64,000 bases of DNA from CAMDHY01 sp046156265 (GCF_046156265.1 NZ_JAWDIR010000022.1:62001-126000), one strand, 5' to 3'; shown: positions 16,426-25,971, numbered from the stretch's first letter. Program-made: numbers and translations. Notes: a model not told the origin generated them from the sequence alone.

Positions 16426-17544
16426 TCAGCGGCGGGTGGTGTCGAGCCGCCGTTCCATGAAGATCGAGTAGCGGGACATCCCGAAGCACAGCGCCCAGAA
16501 GATCAGGCCGGCGAAGAGATAGCCCGTGTGGCTGGTGACCGGCGTCGCCCAGTTCGCGTCGGTGAAGTTGCGCTGGATGATGCCGAGCAGGTCGAAGATG
16601 CCGATGATGAGGACGAGCGAGGTGTCCTTCAGAAGGCTGATGAACGAGTTGACGATGCCGGGGATGACGAGCTTCAGCGCCTGCGGAAGGATGATGAGGC
16701 GCATCGACTGCCAGTAGCCGAGGCCGACCGCCTGGCCCGCCTCGTACTGCCCCTTCGGGATCGCCTGCAGGCCGCCGCGGATCACCTCCGCCATGTAGGC
16801 GGAGGAGAACAGTGCGATCCCGATGAGCGCCCGCAGCAGCTTGTCGAAGGAGACGCCGTCCGGCAGGAACAGCGGCAGCATCACCGACGACATGAACAAG
16901 ACGGTGATCAGCGGCACGCCGCGCCAGAACTCGATGAAGATGACCGAGAACGTCTTGATGATCGGCAACTTCGATCGCCGCCCCAGCGCCAGCAGCACGC
17001 CGAGCGGCAGCGAGGCGACGATGCCGACATAGGAGACGACGATCGTCACCAAGAGGCCGCCCCAGCGCGCCGTCTCGACGTGCTCGAGCCCGAAGAAGCC
17101 GCCGACCAGCAGGATGAACGCCAGCACCGGGAAGATGCCGAAGAAAAAGATGGCGTTCCAGCGCTTGAACGGGACGCTCGGGATGGCGAGCGGCACCATC
17201 GAGGCGATGAACATGAGGGCGACGAGGTCGACGCGCCAGCGGTGCGGGTCGGGATAGGTGCCGTACATGAACTGGCCGAACTTCGCCCAGACGAAGGGCC
17301 AGCACGCCCCGACCTCCGGCCCGATGCAGGCCTCGCGGTTCTCGCCGGTCCACACCGCGTCGAAGATCGCGAAGTTCAGGAACGGCACGACGATGATGTA
17401 GACGAGGTAGAAGCCGACCAGCGTCAGGATCGTGTTGAACCAGCCGTTGAACAGGTTGGCCCGCAACCAGCCGATGGCGCCGACGGCCGTCGACGGCGGC
17501 GGCAGGACTTCGGCGGGCGTCTCGCGAACGTAAGCGACAGACAT
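16426..17544 (-). CDS. aapM: General L-amino acid ABC transporter permease AapM
   Basis: Inner-membrane permease of 372 residues. The length is typical of AapM, which has an extended N-terminal part with a periplasmic loop (containing NREACIGPEVGACWP) before the conserved transport core. The EAA-type loop is visible in AVGLGYWQSMRLIILPQALK. About eight hydrophobic helices are predicted. It pairs with AapQ, from which it is separated by 11 nt. The start MSVAYVRETPAE is the first plausible ATG. Confidence 0.94.
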   Translation of the reverse strand: MSVAYVRETPAEVLPPPSTAVGAIGWLRANLFNGWFNTILTLVGFYLVYIIVVPFLNFAIFDAVWTGENREACIGPEVGACWPFVWAKFGQFMYGTYPDPHRWRVDLVALMFIASMVPLAIPSVPFKRWNAIFFFGIFPVLAFILLVGGFFGLEHVETARWGGLLVTIVVSYVGIVASLPLGVLLALGRRSKLPIIKTFSVIFIEFWRGVPLITVLFMSSVMLPLFLPDGVSFDKLLRALIGIALFSSAYMAEVIRGGLQAIPKGQYEAGQAVGLGYWQSMRLIILPQALKLVIPGIVNSFISLLKDTSLVLIIGIFDLLGIIQRNFTDANWATPVTSHTGYLFAGLIFWALCFGMSRYSIFMERRLDTTRR

Positions 17545-17555
17545 GCGACCCCCCC

Positions 17556-18752
17556 TCACCGCTCGACCAGCGCCATGCGCAGGTTGAACCAGTTCATGAA
17601 CGCCGACGTGAGCAGGCTGATCGTCAGGTAGACGAGCATGGTGATGAAGATCACCTCGACGGCCTGGCCCGTCTGGTTGAGCACCGTGCCGGCGAACACC
17701 GAGACGAGGTCCGGGTAGCCGATCGCCACGGCGAGCGAGGAGTTCTTGGTGAGGTTGAGGTACTGGTTGGTGAGCGGCGGGATGATCACCCGCATCGCCT
17801 GCGGGATGACGACGAGGCGCAGCGTGAGGCCACGCCGGAAGCCCAGTGCACCCGCAGCCTCGGTCTGGCCGTGGCTGACCGCCTGGATGCCGGCCCGCAC
17901 GATCTCGGCGATGAAGGAGGCGGTGTAGATGACGAGCCCGAGCAGGAGGGCGACGAACTCCGGCTCCATCCGCATGCCGCCGGTGAAGTTGAAGCCCGTG
18001 AGCTCCGGCATGTCGAAGGTGACCGGAAAGCCGGTGACGACGAGCGCGAACAGCGGCAGGCCGAAGAACAGCGCGAGGCTCGTCCACAGGATCGGGAACT
18101 GCTGGCCGGTCGCCATCTGGCGCTTGCGCGCCCAGCGGTAGATCACGACGATGGCGACGATCGCCACGACGATCGCGAGATCGAACAGCCAGCTGCCGGC
18201 GCCGAACACCGGCCGCGGCATGAACAGCCCGCGGATGTTGAGGTAGGTGCCGGCCCACGGCCCGAAGGACTCGCGCGGCGACGGCAGCGACTTCACCACC
18301 GCGAAGTACCAGAACAGCAGCTGCAGCAGGAGCGGCAGGTTGCGGACGATCTCGACATAGGCGGTCGCCACCTTGGCGACGAGCCAGTTCGACGACAGCC
18401 GGGCGATGCCGATGATGAAGCCGAGGATGGTGGCGAGCACGATGCCGATGGCGGCGACCAGCAGCGTGTTGAGGAGGCCGACGATGAAAGCGTCGCCGTA
18501 GGTCGAAGTCACCGTATAGGGGATCAGCGTCTGCGAGATGGCGAACCCGGCGGTGTTGCCGAGGAAGCCGAACCCGGAGGCGATGTTCTGGGCCTGCAGG
18601 TTCCGGATCGCGTTCGAGGCACCGATGTAGATCAGCACGCCGACGAAGACGATCAGCGCCGCCTGGAAGACGATGCCGCGGATTTTCGGGTCGTAGAAGG
18701 GCGATACCCGCCCGCTGGACGTGTCGGTTCCGAGCTCGTTCTGGACCGCCAT
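17556..18752 (-). CDS. aapQ: General L-amino acid ABC transporter permease AapQ
   Basis: Inner-membrane permease of 398 residues, usual for AapQ. The first helix is near residues 28-46 and there is a long periplasmic segment before the transport core. The EAA-type cytoplasmic loop is seen in AAGALGFRRGLTLRLVVIPQ, followed by NQYLNLTKNSSLAVAIGYPD. GGGGAG stands just upstream of the ATG. A strong hairpin lies between it and aapJ, which probably sets the ratio of binding protein to permease. Confidence 0.95.
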   Translation of the reverse strand: MAVQNELGTDTSSGRVSPFYDPKIRGIVFQAALIVFVGVLIYIGASNAIRNLQAQNIASGFGFLGNTAGFAISQTLIPYTVTSTYGDAFIVGLLNTLLVAAIGIVLATILGFIIGIARLSSNWLVAKVATAYVEIVRNLPLLLQLLFWYFAVVKSLPSPRESFGPWAGTYLNIRGLFMPRPVFGAGSWLFDLAIVVAIVAIVVIYRWARKRQMATGQQFPILWTSLALFFGLPLFALVVTGFPVTFDMPELTGFNFTGGMRMEPEFVALLLGLVIYTASFIAEIVRAGIQAVSHGQTEAAGALGFRRGLTLRLVVIPQAMRVIIPPLTNQYLNLTKNSSLAVAIGYPDLVSVFAGTVLNQTGQAVEVIFITMLVYLTISLLTSAFMNWFNLRMALVER

Positions 18753-18790
18753 GTCTCCCCCTGGAAGGTGATTGTTTGTCGGGAGACGAG

Positions 18791-18831
18791 GAGGGCGCGC
18801 CGGGTGCCTTTCCGAGGGCCGGCGCGCCCTC
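18791..18831. terminator. Large hairpin between aapJ and aapQ
   Basis: GAGGGCGCGCCGG (18791-18803) and CCGGCGCGCCCTC (18819-18831) form a perfect 13-bp stem with a 15-nt loop, starting 9 nt after the aapJ stop. No T run follows. It is best read as a partial terminator or 3'-end stabiliser that raises aapJ mRNA over the permease genes. Confidence 0.7.
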
Positions 18832-18839
18832 TCACGAGA

Positions 18840-19856
18840 TCATCGGACGGGCATGCCGTACTGCAGGCCGCCCTTCGTCCACAGCGCATTCAGGCCGCGG
18901 GAGATGCCGAGCGGGGTGTCGGGGCCGACGTTGCGGTCGAACACTTCGCCGTAGTTGCCGATCGTCTTGATGACGTTGGCGGCCCAGTCGTTGGTGAGGC
19001 CCATCGGCTCGCCGAAGGTGCCCTCGGTGCCGAGCAGGCGCTTGATGTCCGGGTTGTCGGAGGTCTTCATCTCCTCGACGTTCGCAGACGTCACGCCGGC
19101 TTCCTCGGCGTTCAGCATCACGAAGTGGGTCCACTTCACGACGTTCAGCCACTTGTCGTCGCCCTGGCGGACGACCGGGCCGAGCGGCTCCTTCGAGATG
19201 ATCTCCGGCAGCACCATGTGGTCGGCCGGGTTCGTCAGCTTCAGGCGCTCGGCGTAGAGGCCGGAGGCGTCCGTCGTGAAGGCGTCGCAGCGGCCGGCGT
19301 CATAGGCCTGCACCACCTCGTCCGACTTCTCGAAGACGACCGGGTTGAACTGCATGCCGTTGGCGCGGAAGTAGTCGGCGAGGTTGAGCTCGGTGGTGGT
19401 GCCCGTCTGCACGCAGACCGACGCGCCCGACAGCTCCAGCGCCGACGAGATGCCGAGCGACTTGCGGACCATGAAGCCCTGGCCGTCGTAGTAGTTCACG
19501 CCGGCGAAGATCAGGCCCATCTGGCTGTCGCGCGACAGCGTCCAGGTGGTGTTGCGGACGAGGACGTCGACTTCGCCCGACTGCAGCGCCGTGAAGCGCT
19601 CCTTGGCGGTGAGCGGGGTGAACTTCACCTTCGTCGGGTCGTTGAAGACCGCCACCGCGATGGCGCGGCAGAAATCGACGTCGAAGCCCTTCCACTCGCC
19701 CTTGTCGTCCGGGGAGCCGAAGCCGAGCAGGCCGGTGTTCGCACCGCACTGCAGGAAGCCCTTCGCCTTGACGTCGGCGAGCGTGTCCGCCTGCACGGCG
19801 GTGGCGCCGACGCCGAGCGCGGCGGCGACGAGCCAGGGGAGAAACTTGTTTGTCAT
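18840..19856 (-). CDS. aapJ: General L-amino acid ABC transporter periplasmic binding protein
   Basis: Periplasmic solute receptor of 338 residues. A signal peptide (residues 1 to about 23, ending AVQA before DTLADV) is clear. The mature part shows the family-3 binding-protein core: LQCGANTGLLGF, KGFDVDFCRAIAVAVF and EVDVLVRNTTWTLSRD. It delivers amino acids to AapQM. The start MTNKFLPWL has AGGGA upstream; the open frame runs on upstream but without family similarity. It is the first and presumably most expressed gene of the operon, followed by a 13-bp-stem hairpin. Confidence 0.95.
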   Translation of the reverse strand: MTNKFLPWLVAAALGVGATAVQADTLADVKAKGFLQCGANTGLLGFGSPDDKGEWKGFDVDFCRAIAVAVFNDPTKVKFTPLTAKERFTALQSGEVDVLVRNTTWTLSRDSQMGLIFAGVNYYDGQGFMVRKSLGISSALELSGASVCVQTGTTTELNLADYFRANGMQFNPVVFEKSDEVVQAYDAGRCDAFTTDASGLYAERLKLTNPADHMVLPEIISKEPLGPVVRQGDDKWLNVVKWTHFVMLNAEEAGVTSANVEEMKTSDNPDIKRLLGTEGTFGEPMGLTNDWAANVIKTIGNYGEVFDRNVGPDTPLGISRGLNALWTKGGLQYGMPVR

Positions 19857-20298
19857 GATCTTGTCTGTTCCCTTTTTGCTTCGACGGCGGCAGCGAGAGC
19901 CTCTCCTTCGCCACACGCCGAGCGCTGATGGCCAGCCCGGGCCCCGCAGGGCGCCCGGGTATGCCAAACGGCTCCCGCCCAACCGATCGGGCGAGTGGGT
20001 GGCGTCGTCGTCTTGACCGTCCCCCGGCCGTGGCGGCCCGAGCCGGCCCCACACCCCCGCAGGCACGGCCAAGCGCAGCCGGCACCACCCCTGACGGGTA
20101 TCGAAGGGCATATGAACCAGACGGTCAAGCGTTTCCGCTGCACTGCCACGGAAGTCGTAGACGACCTCCGCCCGGACCAATGCCGGAATGGCCCACCCCG
20201 CGGCTGCCTCCCTCTCGACCAGACGAACCGCACCGCCTAAACATCGGGCAGGCTGCGGCGCGTCTGCGCGCGGCCGAGCCAGCGAGGATCTCTCCACG
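19857..20298. other. Divergent promoter region between aapJ and metC
   Basis: A 442-nt gap. Open frames on both strands here are arginine/proline-rich and lack family similarity or ribosome-binding sites, so no gene is called. It must hold the aapJ and metC promoters, but no clear -35/-10 pair stands out. No SAM-II-like sequence was recognised in front of metC. Confidence 0.5.
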
Positions 20299-21504
20299 AT
20301 GCCGCCGTCCCATCCGACCGACGAAGACCGCCCGCTCGCCCCGGAAACGCGCCTTCTCCACACCGGCTACGACCCGCGCGCCTACCACGGCTTCGTCAAC
20401 CCGCCGGTGGTGCACGCCTCGACGGTGCTCTTCAACGACGCCGCCGCGCATGTCGCGAACGCCCAGAAATACACCTACGGGCGCACCGGCACGCCGACGA
20501 TCGACGCGCTCGAACTGGCGCTCGCCGAGCTCGAGGGCGCGGCAACGGTGCGGCTCGCGCCCTCCGGGCTCGCAGCGGTGTCGCTGGCGCTGATGTCGTG
20601 CCTGTCGGCGGGCGACCACCTGCTCGTCACGGACAGCATCTACGCGCCGACGCGCCGGCTCTGCGACACGGTGCTGAAGCGGTTCGGGGTCGAAACCACA
20701 TACTACGACCCGGAAGTGGACGCGGATGGGCTTGCGGCTCTGTTCCGGCCGAACACCCGCGCGGTGATGCTGGAGGCGCCCGGCACGGCCACCTTCGAGA
20801 TGCAGGACGTGCCGGCGCTCTCAGCCGTCGCCCGCGCCCGCGGCGCCGTCGTGCTGATGGACAACACCTGGGCGACGCCGCTGTTCTTCCGGCCGCTCGA
20901 GCACGGCGTCGACCTGTCGATCCAGGCGGCGACGAAGTACATCTCCGGCCACTCGGACGTCCTGATCGGCACGGTGGCGGCGAGCGAGCGGGCGGCCCAC
21001 GACCTCACCGCCATGCACCGCAATCTCGGCCTGCACGTCGGGCCCGACGACATCTACCTCGCCTGGCGCGGCCTGAAGACGATGGCGGTGCGGCTCGCCC
21101 GCCACCAGGAGAGCGGGCTCACGGTCGCGCGCTGGCTGGCGGGCCGGCCGGAGGTGACGCGGGTGCGCCATCCGGCGCTTCCCGAGGATCCCGGCTACGC
21201 GATCTGGAAGCGCGACTTCACAGGGGCGAGCGGGCTGTTCGGAGCCGACTTCGCGCCGGTCTCGGACGCGGCGCTGAGGCGCTTCCTCGACACCGTGACG
21301 CTGTTCGGCATGGGCTATTCGTGGGGCGGCTTCGAGAGCCTCGTCATCAAGGCGCGGCCGGAGGAGGCGCGCACCGCCGTGCCGTGGCGCGGCACCGGCC
21401 CGCTGATGCGCTTCCACATCGGCCTCGAGGATCCGGGCGACCTCATCGCCGACCTCGAACGCGGCTTCGCGGCGATGGCGGCGTCCGATCCGGACGCGGA
21501 ATAG
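20299..21504 (+). CDS. metC: Cystathionine beta-lyase
   Basis: PLP enzyme of the Cys/Met-metabolism family, 401 residues. It cleaves cystathionine to homocysteine, pyruvate and ammonia in methionine synthesis. Visible are YGRTGTPTIDALE, the cofactor-stacking region APSGLAAVSLAL, DNTWATPLFFRPL and the Schiff-base lysine in QAATKYISGHSD. The C-terminal SWGGFESL segment is typical of beta-lyases rather than gamma-synthases. The ATG at MPPSHPTDED gives the family length; an in-frame extension of 37 codons lies within the promoter region. It converges on the OmpA-like gene. Confidence 0.93.
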   Translation: MPPSHPTDEDRPLAPETRLLHTGYDPRAYHGFVNPPVVHASTVLFNDAAAHVANAQKYTYGRTGTPTIDALELALAELEGAATVRLAPSGLAAVSLALMSCLSAGDHLLVTDSIYAPTRRLCDTVLKRFGVETTYYDPEVDADGLAALFRPNTRAVMLEAPGTATFEMQDVPALSAVARARGAVVLMDNTWATPLFFRPLEHGVDLSIQAATKYISGHSDVLIGTVAASERAAHDLTAMHRNLGLHVGPDDIYLAWRGLKTMAVRLARHQESGLTVARWLAGRPEVTRVRHPALPEDPGYAIWKRDFTGASGLFGADFAPVSDAALRRFLDTVTLFGMGYSWGGFESLVIKARPEEARTAVPWRGTGPLMRFHIGLEDPGDLIADLERGFAAMAASDPDAE

Positions 21505-21526
21505 GCCGCGCAGCCAAAGTAAAGCG

Positions 21527-21544
21527 GGCGCGCGACGGCGCGCC
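21527..21544. terminator. Hairpin between convergent genes
   Basis: GGCGCGC (21527-21533) and GCGCGCC (21538-21544) form a 7-bp GC stem with a 4-nt loop in the 43-nt gap between metC and the OmpA-like gene. It could serve both strands, but there is no T run. Confidence 0.4.
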
Positions 21545-21547
21545 GGC

Positions 21548-22579
21548 TCAGCGCTCGGTGAGCTTCAGCTCGATGCGGCGGTTGCGGGCGTTCGCCTCGT
21601 CGCCGGTGCCCGGGTCGATCGGCTGGAACTCGCCGAAGCCGGCGGCAACGAGGTGGACCGGGTCGACGCCGCGCTCGATCAGGTAGCGCACGACCGCGAT
21701 GGCGCGTGCCGCCGACAGGTCCCAGTTCGAGCGGAAGCGGCCGGCGCCGGAGACCGGGCGGGCGTCGGTGTGGCCGTCGACGCGCAGCACCCAGGCGATC
21801 TCCGGCGGGATCTGGCCCTCGAGCTCGATCAGCGCGGCAGCGATCTCGTCGAGATCGCCACGCCCGGCGCTGTTGAGCTCGTCCGAGCCGGACGGGAACA
21901 GCACTTCGGAGGAGAACACGAAGCGGTCGCCGACGATGCGGATGTTGGTGCGGTCGGCGAGGATGTCGCGCAGGCGGCCGAAGAAGTCGGACCGGTAGCG
22001 CGACAGCTCCTGGACGCGCTGGGCGAGCGCCACGTTCAGGCGGCGGCCGAGGTCGGCGATCTGCGCCTGGGACTGCTCGTCACGCTTCTCCGACGCGCCG
22101 AGCGCCTGTTCCAGCGAGGCGATCTGCGAGCGCAGGGCGGCGATCTGCTGGTTGAGGATCTCGACCTGTGAGAGCGCCTCGCGGGAAAGCTGGCGCTCGG
22201 AATCGAGCTCGCCCTGCAGGCCGGCAATGGCGCCGGTGGCATCCGAGGCACCCGAGCGCTGGGCGTCGAGCAGGCCCTGCAGCCGCTCGCGGTCGCCGGT
22301 GACGATCGACAGGCTGGCCTGCAGGGCGGCGAGCGTGTCCTCGACGTCGCTGCGCGAGGAGCGCTCCAGCGCCAGCAGTTCGGTGAGTTCGCTGATCTGG
22401 GCGTTGAGGCGCGTCAGCACGGTGTCGCGGCTGCTCACCTCGCGGCTCAGGAAGAACTGCGCGATCATGAACAGCGAGGTGAGGAAGATGAAGACGAGCA
22501 GCAGCGTCGCCAGGGCGTCGACGAAGCCCGGCCATTGATCGACGCGGTTGTCCCTGCGGCGGGTCGACGAGTACGCCAT
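21548..22579 (-). CDS. OmpA/MotB-like peptidoglycan-binding protein
   Basis: Envelope protein of 343 residues: a short cytoplasmic N terminus, one membrane helix (about 20-45, ATLLLVFIFLTSLFMIAQFF), a long periplasmic coiled coil (about 50-190, rich in L/Q/E heptads such as QIAALRSQIASLEQALG) and a C-terminal OmpA-like domain (about 215-340). The last contains VDGHTDARPV and NRRIELKL, residues that contact peptidoglycan. It follows the MotA-like gene by 99 nt. With no flagellar genes nearby, the pair resembles a proton-driven MotAB/ExbBD-type complex of unknown task rather than the flagellar stator. Confidence 0.85.
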   Translation of the reverse strand: MAYSSTRRRDNRVDQWPGFVDALATLLLVFIFLTSLFMIAQFFLSREVSSRDTVLTRLNAQISELTELLALERSSRSDVEDTLAALQASLSIVTGDRERLQGLLDAQRSGASDATGAIAGLQGELDSERQLSREALSQVEILNQQIAALRSQIASLEQALGASEKRDEQSQAQIADLGRRLNVALAQRVQELSRYRSDFFGRLRDILADRTNIRIVGDRFVFSSEVLFPSGSDELNSAGRGDLDEIAAALIELEGQIPPEIAWVLRVDGHTDARPVSGAGRFRSNWDLSAARAIAVVRYLIERGVDPVHLVAAGFGEFQPIDPGTGDEANARNRRIELKLTER

Positions 22580-22678
22580 GTCGCGCTTTCCAACCCTCGT
22601 CCGGTGCGGGCGGCCCGGGCCGCCCGGCCTCTGCGATCACGGCCGCCGATATGGCGGGCCCCGATCAAGCCGCCCCGT

Positions 22679-23671
22679 TCAGTCCTGGCGCTCGCGGTCG
22701 ACGACGCCGGCGAGCTTCTCGAGGAAGCCCTCGATGCGCGCCTGCTGGCGGGCCTGGCCGTCAGTCCAGTCGCGCATGATCTGCCGCTCGGCGCGCAGAT
22801 GCTGCACCAGCCCCTGGATGCCTTCCGCCAGATTGGCCATCGCCGCCGTGGCGTTGCGGCTCGAGCCCTGCTCGCCGACCAGCTTGGCGATGCGGTCGAA
22901 GGCCTCCTTGAGGTCGCCGGGCGGCACGCCGTGGCGCTCGTCCGCCTCCACTGGCGTGAGCTCGGTCAGGCTCGACAGCCAGTCCTCGAGCTCGGTGTAG
23001 AAGCGGTTCTGCGCCTGGCCGGCCTGCAGGTCGAGGAAGCCCAGCACCAGCGAACCCGTAAGGCCGAACAGCGAGGACGAGAAGGCGATGCCCATGCCGC
23101 CGAGCGGCTCGGCGAGGCCGCGCTTCAGGTCCTCGAAGACGACGGCGGTGTCGCCGCCGCCGATGTTGAGGTTCTGGATGGTGTCGCTCACCGCCGTCAC
23201 CGTGGTGAGCAGGCCCCAGAAGGTGCCGAGCAGGCCGAGGAAGACCAAGAGCCCGGTGAGGTAGCGCATGATGTCGCGCGACTCGTCGAGGCGCGAGCCG
23301 ATCGAATCGAGCAGTGCCCTGAGCGCCGGCGCCGACAGTGCCCCCTGGCCGAAGCGGTCGCCGAGGAGGGTCGCCATCGGCGCGAGCAGGATCGGCGCGC
23401 GGCGGCCGTCACGGTCGTCGCCCTGGGCGCGGAACGACTTCACCCAGGCGATCTCGCGGAACAGCCGCGTCACCTGGCGGATCGCCAGCACGATGCCGAT
23501 GATGGCGACGCCGAGGATCAGGCCATTGAGCGCCGGGTTCGCCTGGAAGGCGATCAGGATCGGGCGGTACAGGATGACCGCGACGAAGCCGACCAGCACG
23601 AGGAAGACGACCATCCGCCACAGGAAGATCTGCGGGTTCGTCAACCGATAGGGATCGATATCTCGCGCCAT
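22679..23671 (-). CDS. MotA/TolQ/ExbB-like proton channel protein
   Basis: Inner-membrane protein of 330 residues. Two hydrophobic helices lie at the N terminus (about 17-65) and two more around 140-160 and 195-225. The latter include LTGLLVFLGLLGTFWGLLTT and GMGIAFSSSLFGLTGSLVLG, the conserved MotA/TolQ channel segments. The C terminus is a soluble helical tail. It is expected to form a channel with the downstream OmpA/MotB-like protein. Flagellar function is unlikely given the context. The start MARDIDPYRL was chosen as the only well-placed ATG. Confidence 0.85.
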   Translation of the reverse strand: MARDIDPYRLTNPQIFLWRMVVFLVLVGFVAVILYRPILIAFQANPALNGLILGVAIIGIVLAIRQVTRLFREIAWVKSFRAQGDDRDGRRAPILLAPMATLLGDRFGQGALSAPALRALLDSIGSRLDESRDIMRYLTGLLVFLGLLGTFWGLLTTVTAVSDTIQNLNIGGGDTAVVFEDLKRGLAEPLGGMGIAFSSSLFGLTGSLVLGFLDLQAGQAQNRFYTELEDWLSSLTELTPVEADERHGVPPGDLKEAFDRIAKLVGEQGSSRNATAAMANLAEGIQGLVQHLRAERQIMRDWTDGQARQQARIEGFLEKLAGVVDRERQD

Positions 23672-23796
23672 GGACCGCCGAAAGCGTCAGAAGTGCAAAG
23701 TCGTCACGTCGCGTGGGCCTTCTCAATAGCCCGACGCAACGCGCGGAAAAACAGGAAAGTTCGCCGTCCTGCCGCGGCGGTTAACGCGCGCACCGC

Positions 23797-24597
23797 TCAT
23801 CCAGCCGCCGCCGCGCGCTTCAGATGGGCGAGCAACTCGGCGTGGGTGCGCTCGTTGCCGGCCACCACCGAGCCCGTCTCCAGCATCGTCTCGCCGCCCT
23901 TGGCGTCGCTGACGAAGCCGCCGGCCTCGCGCACCAGCAACACGCCGGCGGCGATGTCCCACGACTGCAGCCCGTGCTCCCAGTAGGCGTCGAAGCGGCC
24001 CGAGGCCGTCCAGGCGAGGTCGAGGGCGGCGGAGCCGCAGCGGCGCACGGCGGCGGCGTGCAGCATGACGCCGCCGAGCTCGCGCAGCGCCCGGCCGTGC
24101 TCCCCCTTGCCGAGGTTGGGCAGGCCGGTGGCGACGACGCAGTCGTCGAAGTCGCGGCGCTGCGCGACGCGCAGGCGGCGGTCGTTGAGGAAGGCGCCGC
24201 CGCCGCGCTCGGCGACGTAGAGCTCGTCCATCACCGGATTGTAGACGACGCCGGCGACCAGCACGCCCTGGCGTTCGAGCGCGATCGAGACGGCGAACAG
24301 CGGGATGCCGTGCAGGAAGTTGGTGGTACCGTCGAGGGGATCGACGATCCAGCGGTGCTGGCCGTCGGTGCCCTCCTCCGCGCCGCCCTCCTCGCCGATG
24401 AAGGAATAGCCGGGCCGCGCCTTCATCAGCTCGGTCTTGATGGTGGTCTCGGCCTTCTTGTCGGCGAGCGAGACGAAGTCGCCCGGGCCCTTGCGCGAGA
24501 CCTGCAGGTTCTCGACCTCGTTGAAGTCGCGCACGAGACCGCGGCCGGCCTTGGTGGCGGCGGAGACCATGACGTTGAGGATCGCCGAACGGGCCAT
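23797..24597 (-). CDS. suhB: Inositol monophosphatase family protein
   Basis: Mg-dependent phosphatase of the IMPase superfamily, 266 residues. The metal and phosphate site is complete: FIGEEGG, VDPLDGTTNFLHG and QSWDIAAGVLLVREAGG. It is the SuhB-like type (inositol-1-phosphatase and, in E. coli, an RNA-polymerase-associated factor). Which role holds here is not visible. It lies downstream of the Sel1 gene on the same strand (103 nt gap). The order fba, ThiE-like, Sel1, suhB is recurrent in Hyphomicrobiales. Confidence 0.92.
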   Translation of the reverse strand: MARSAILNVMVSAATKAGRGLVRDFNEVENLQVSRKGPGDFVSLADKKAETTIKTELMKARPGYSFIGEEGGAEEGTDGQHRWIVDPLDGTTNFLHGIPLFAVSIALERQGVLVAGVVYNPVMDELYVAERGGGAFLNDRRLRVAQRRDFDDCVVATGLPNLGKGEHGRALRELGGVMLHAAAVRRCGSAALDLAWTASGRFDAYWEHGLQSWDIAAGVLLVREAGGFVSDAKGGETMLETGSVVAGNERTHAELLAHLKRAAAAG

Positions 24598-24700
24598 CGG
24601 GTGTCATCCATGCGGGGTAAGGGGGCGAGTTCGGGGTCAAGCACCACACTCGCCGACTGCGCGCAACCCCTGCCGCCGCGCGCCGCCAGCAGAGGAGGGA

Positions 24701-25933
24701 TCAGCGGCCTGTCCACCAGAGCGCGGCGGCGTCCATGGCACGATGGCGCGCCTCGGGCGGCTGCCGGAGGTAGTAGTCGTCGAGCCAGGCGTCGCCGACG
24801 CCGCGGCGGCGGGCGATGAGGTGCCATTTCGCCGCCTCGACGGCGCTCTCCGGGACGCCGCGACCCCGCGCGAGCGCCCGGGCGAGGCGGTTCATCGCCA
24901 CCGGGTTTCCCGCCTGCGCGGCGCGCGCGAGGAAGACCACGGCCTGGTGCTCGTCAACGACGAGGCCGACGCCGTTGAACAGACGGATGCCGTATTCGAG
25001 CTGGGCGTCGACGTGGCCGTTGCGGGCGGCGCGACCGAACCAGAGCGAGGCGAGGTGGTCGTCCTGCGGGACGCCGCGCCCGGTCTGATGCAGCACGGCC
25101 ATGGCGTACTGGGCGTCTGCGTTGCCGGCATCTGCGGCCTGACGGAACAGGCGCGCCGCAGCGGCGGGATCGGCGGGCAGTGTCTTGCCCTCGAGATAGA
25201 GCGTGCCGAGATTGAAGGCGGCCGAGGCCTGGCCCTTCTCCGCCGCCATCTCGAACAGCTCGGCCGCCCGCTTGTGGTCACGCGGCACGCCGTCGCCGGC
25301 GAGATAGAGCAGGCCGAGCAGGAAGGCCGCCTCGCGGTCGCCACGGCCGACGGCGAGCTCGAACCAGCTCGCCGCCGTCGCGGCATTGCGCGGCACGCCG
25401 AGGCCGTCCTGGTAGAGCATGCCGAGCAGGGTCTGGGCGGCGGGGCTGCCGGCCGCCGCCTGGTCGGTGGCGTAGGCGAGCGCCTCGAGATAGCGGACGT
25501 CGTCGAAGGCGGCGTAGGCGAGGTCCGGCTCGGCCGGGGCCCGAGGGGCGGCCTCGGCGTCCGCCGCATCGCTCTCGCCCGCCTCGCCGGCGGTCGTGTC
25601 GACGGCATTGGCCGCCGGTGTCTCGGCGGTCGCGGCGCCCTCGGCGGGTTCGGCGATCTCCGCGGGCTTCGGCGGCGGCTCCACGACGGCGACGGGGCGC
25701 AGCGTCGGCGCACCGCCGGCCGGTGGCGGCACGGAATGGGCGGGTATGCCCGCCGACATCGCAATCGCCACCGCCAGCGCGGGAGCGGTCACCGCCCGCG
25801 CAGTGGTCGCGCGCGATCGCGCCGCGACGCGGTCGGTCCGGGCGGGGCGTGCGCCGGCAGGGATGACGTCGGTGGCGAGCGCGGCGGCCGGTGGAGAAGG
25901 GGCGGACTGCATCGGCGCGATGGTGTCCGGCAT
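24701..25933 (-). CDS. Sel1-repeat (TPR-like) protein
   Basis: Protein of 410 residues. The first 130 are low complexity (Ala/Pro/Glu-rich), with one hydrophobic stretch around residues 45-65 (AVTAPALAVAIAMSAGIPA) that may be a signal or anchor. Six to seven Sel1 repeats follow, recognisable by repeated AQTLLGMLYQDGLGVPRN / AAFLLGLLYLAGDGVPRD patterns, with WFELA or LFEMA helices between. Sel1 proteins act as adaptors in signalling or envelope processes; the partner is unknown. The start may be 25933 or 25912, seven codons apart. The gene follows the ThiE-like gene by 38 nt. Confidence 0.85.
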   Translation of the reverse strand: MPDTIAPMQSAPSPPAAALATDVIPAGARPARTDRVAARSRATTARAVTAPALAVAIAMSAGIPAHSVPPPAGGAPTLRPVAVVEPPPKPAEIAEPAEGAATAETPAANAVDTTAGEAGESDAADAEAAPRAPAEPDLAYAAFDDVRYLEALAYATDQAAAGSPAAQTLLGMLYQDGLGVPRNAATAASWFELAVGRGDREAAFLLGLLYLAGDGVPRDHKRAAELFEMAAEKGQASAAFNLGTLYLEGKTLPADPAAAARLFRQAADAGNADAQYAMAVLHQTGRGVPQDDHLASLWFGRAARNGHVDAQLEYGIRLFNGVGLVVDEHQAVVFLARAAQAGNPVAMNRLARALARGRGVPESAVEAAKWHLIARRRGVGDAWLDDYYLRQPPEARHRAMDAAALWWTGR

Positions 25934-25971
25934 CGTGGCGACAACGGGGCGGAGAGCCGGTCGCCGTCGTC

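Noticed and set aside
20200..20298. SAM-II-type riboswitch upstream of metC
   Set aside because: The expected conserved loop sequences could not be found in the leader.
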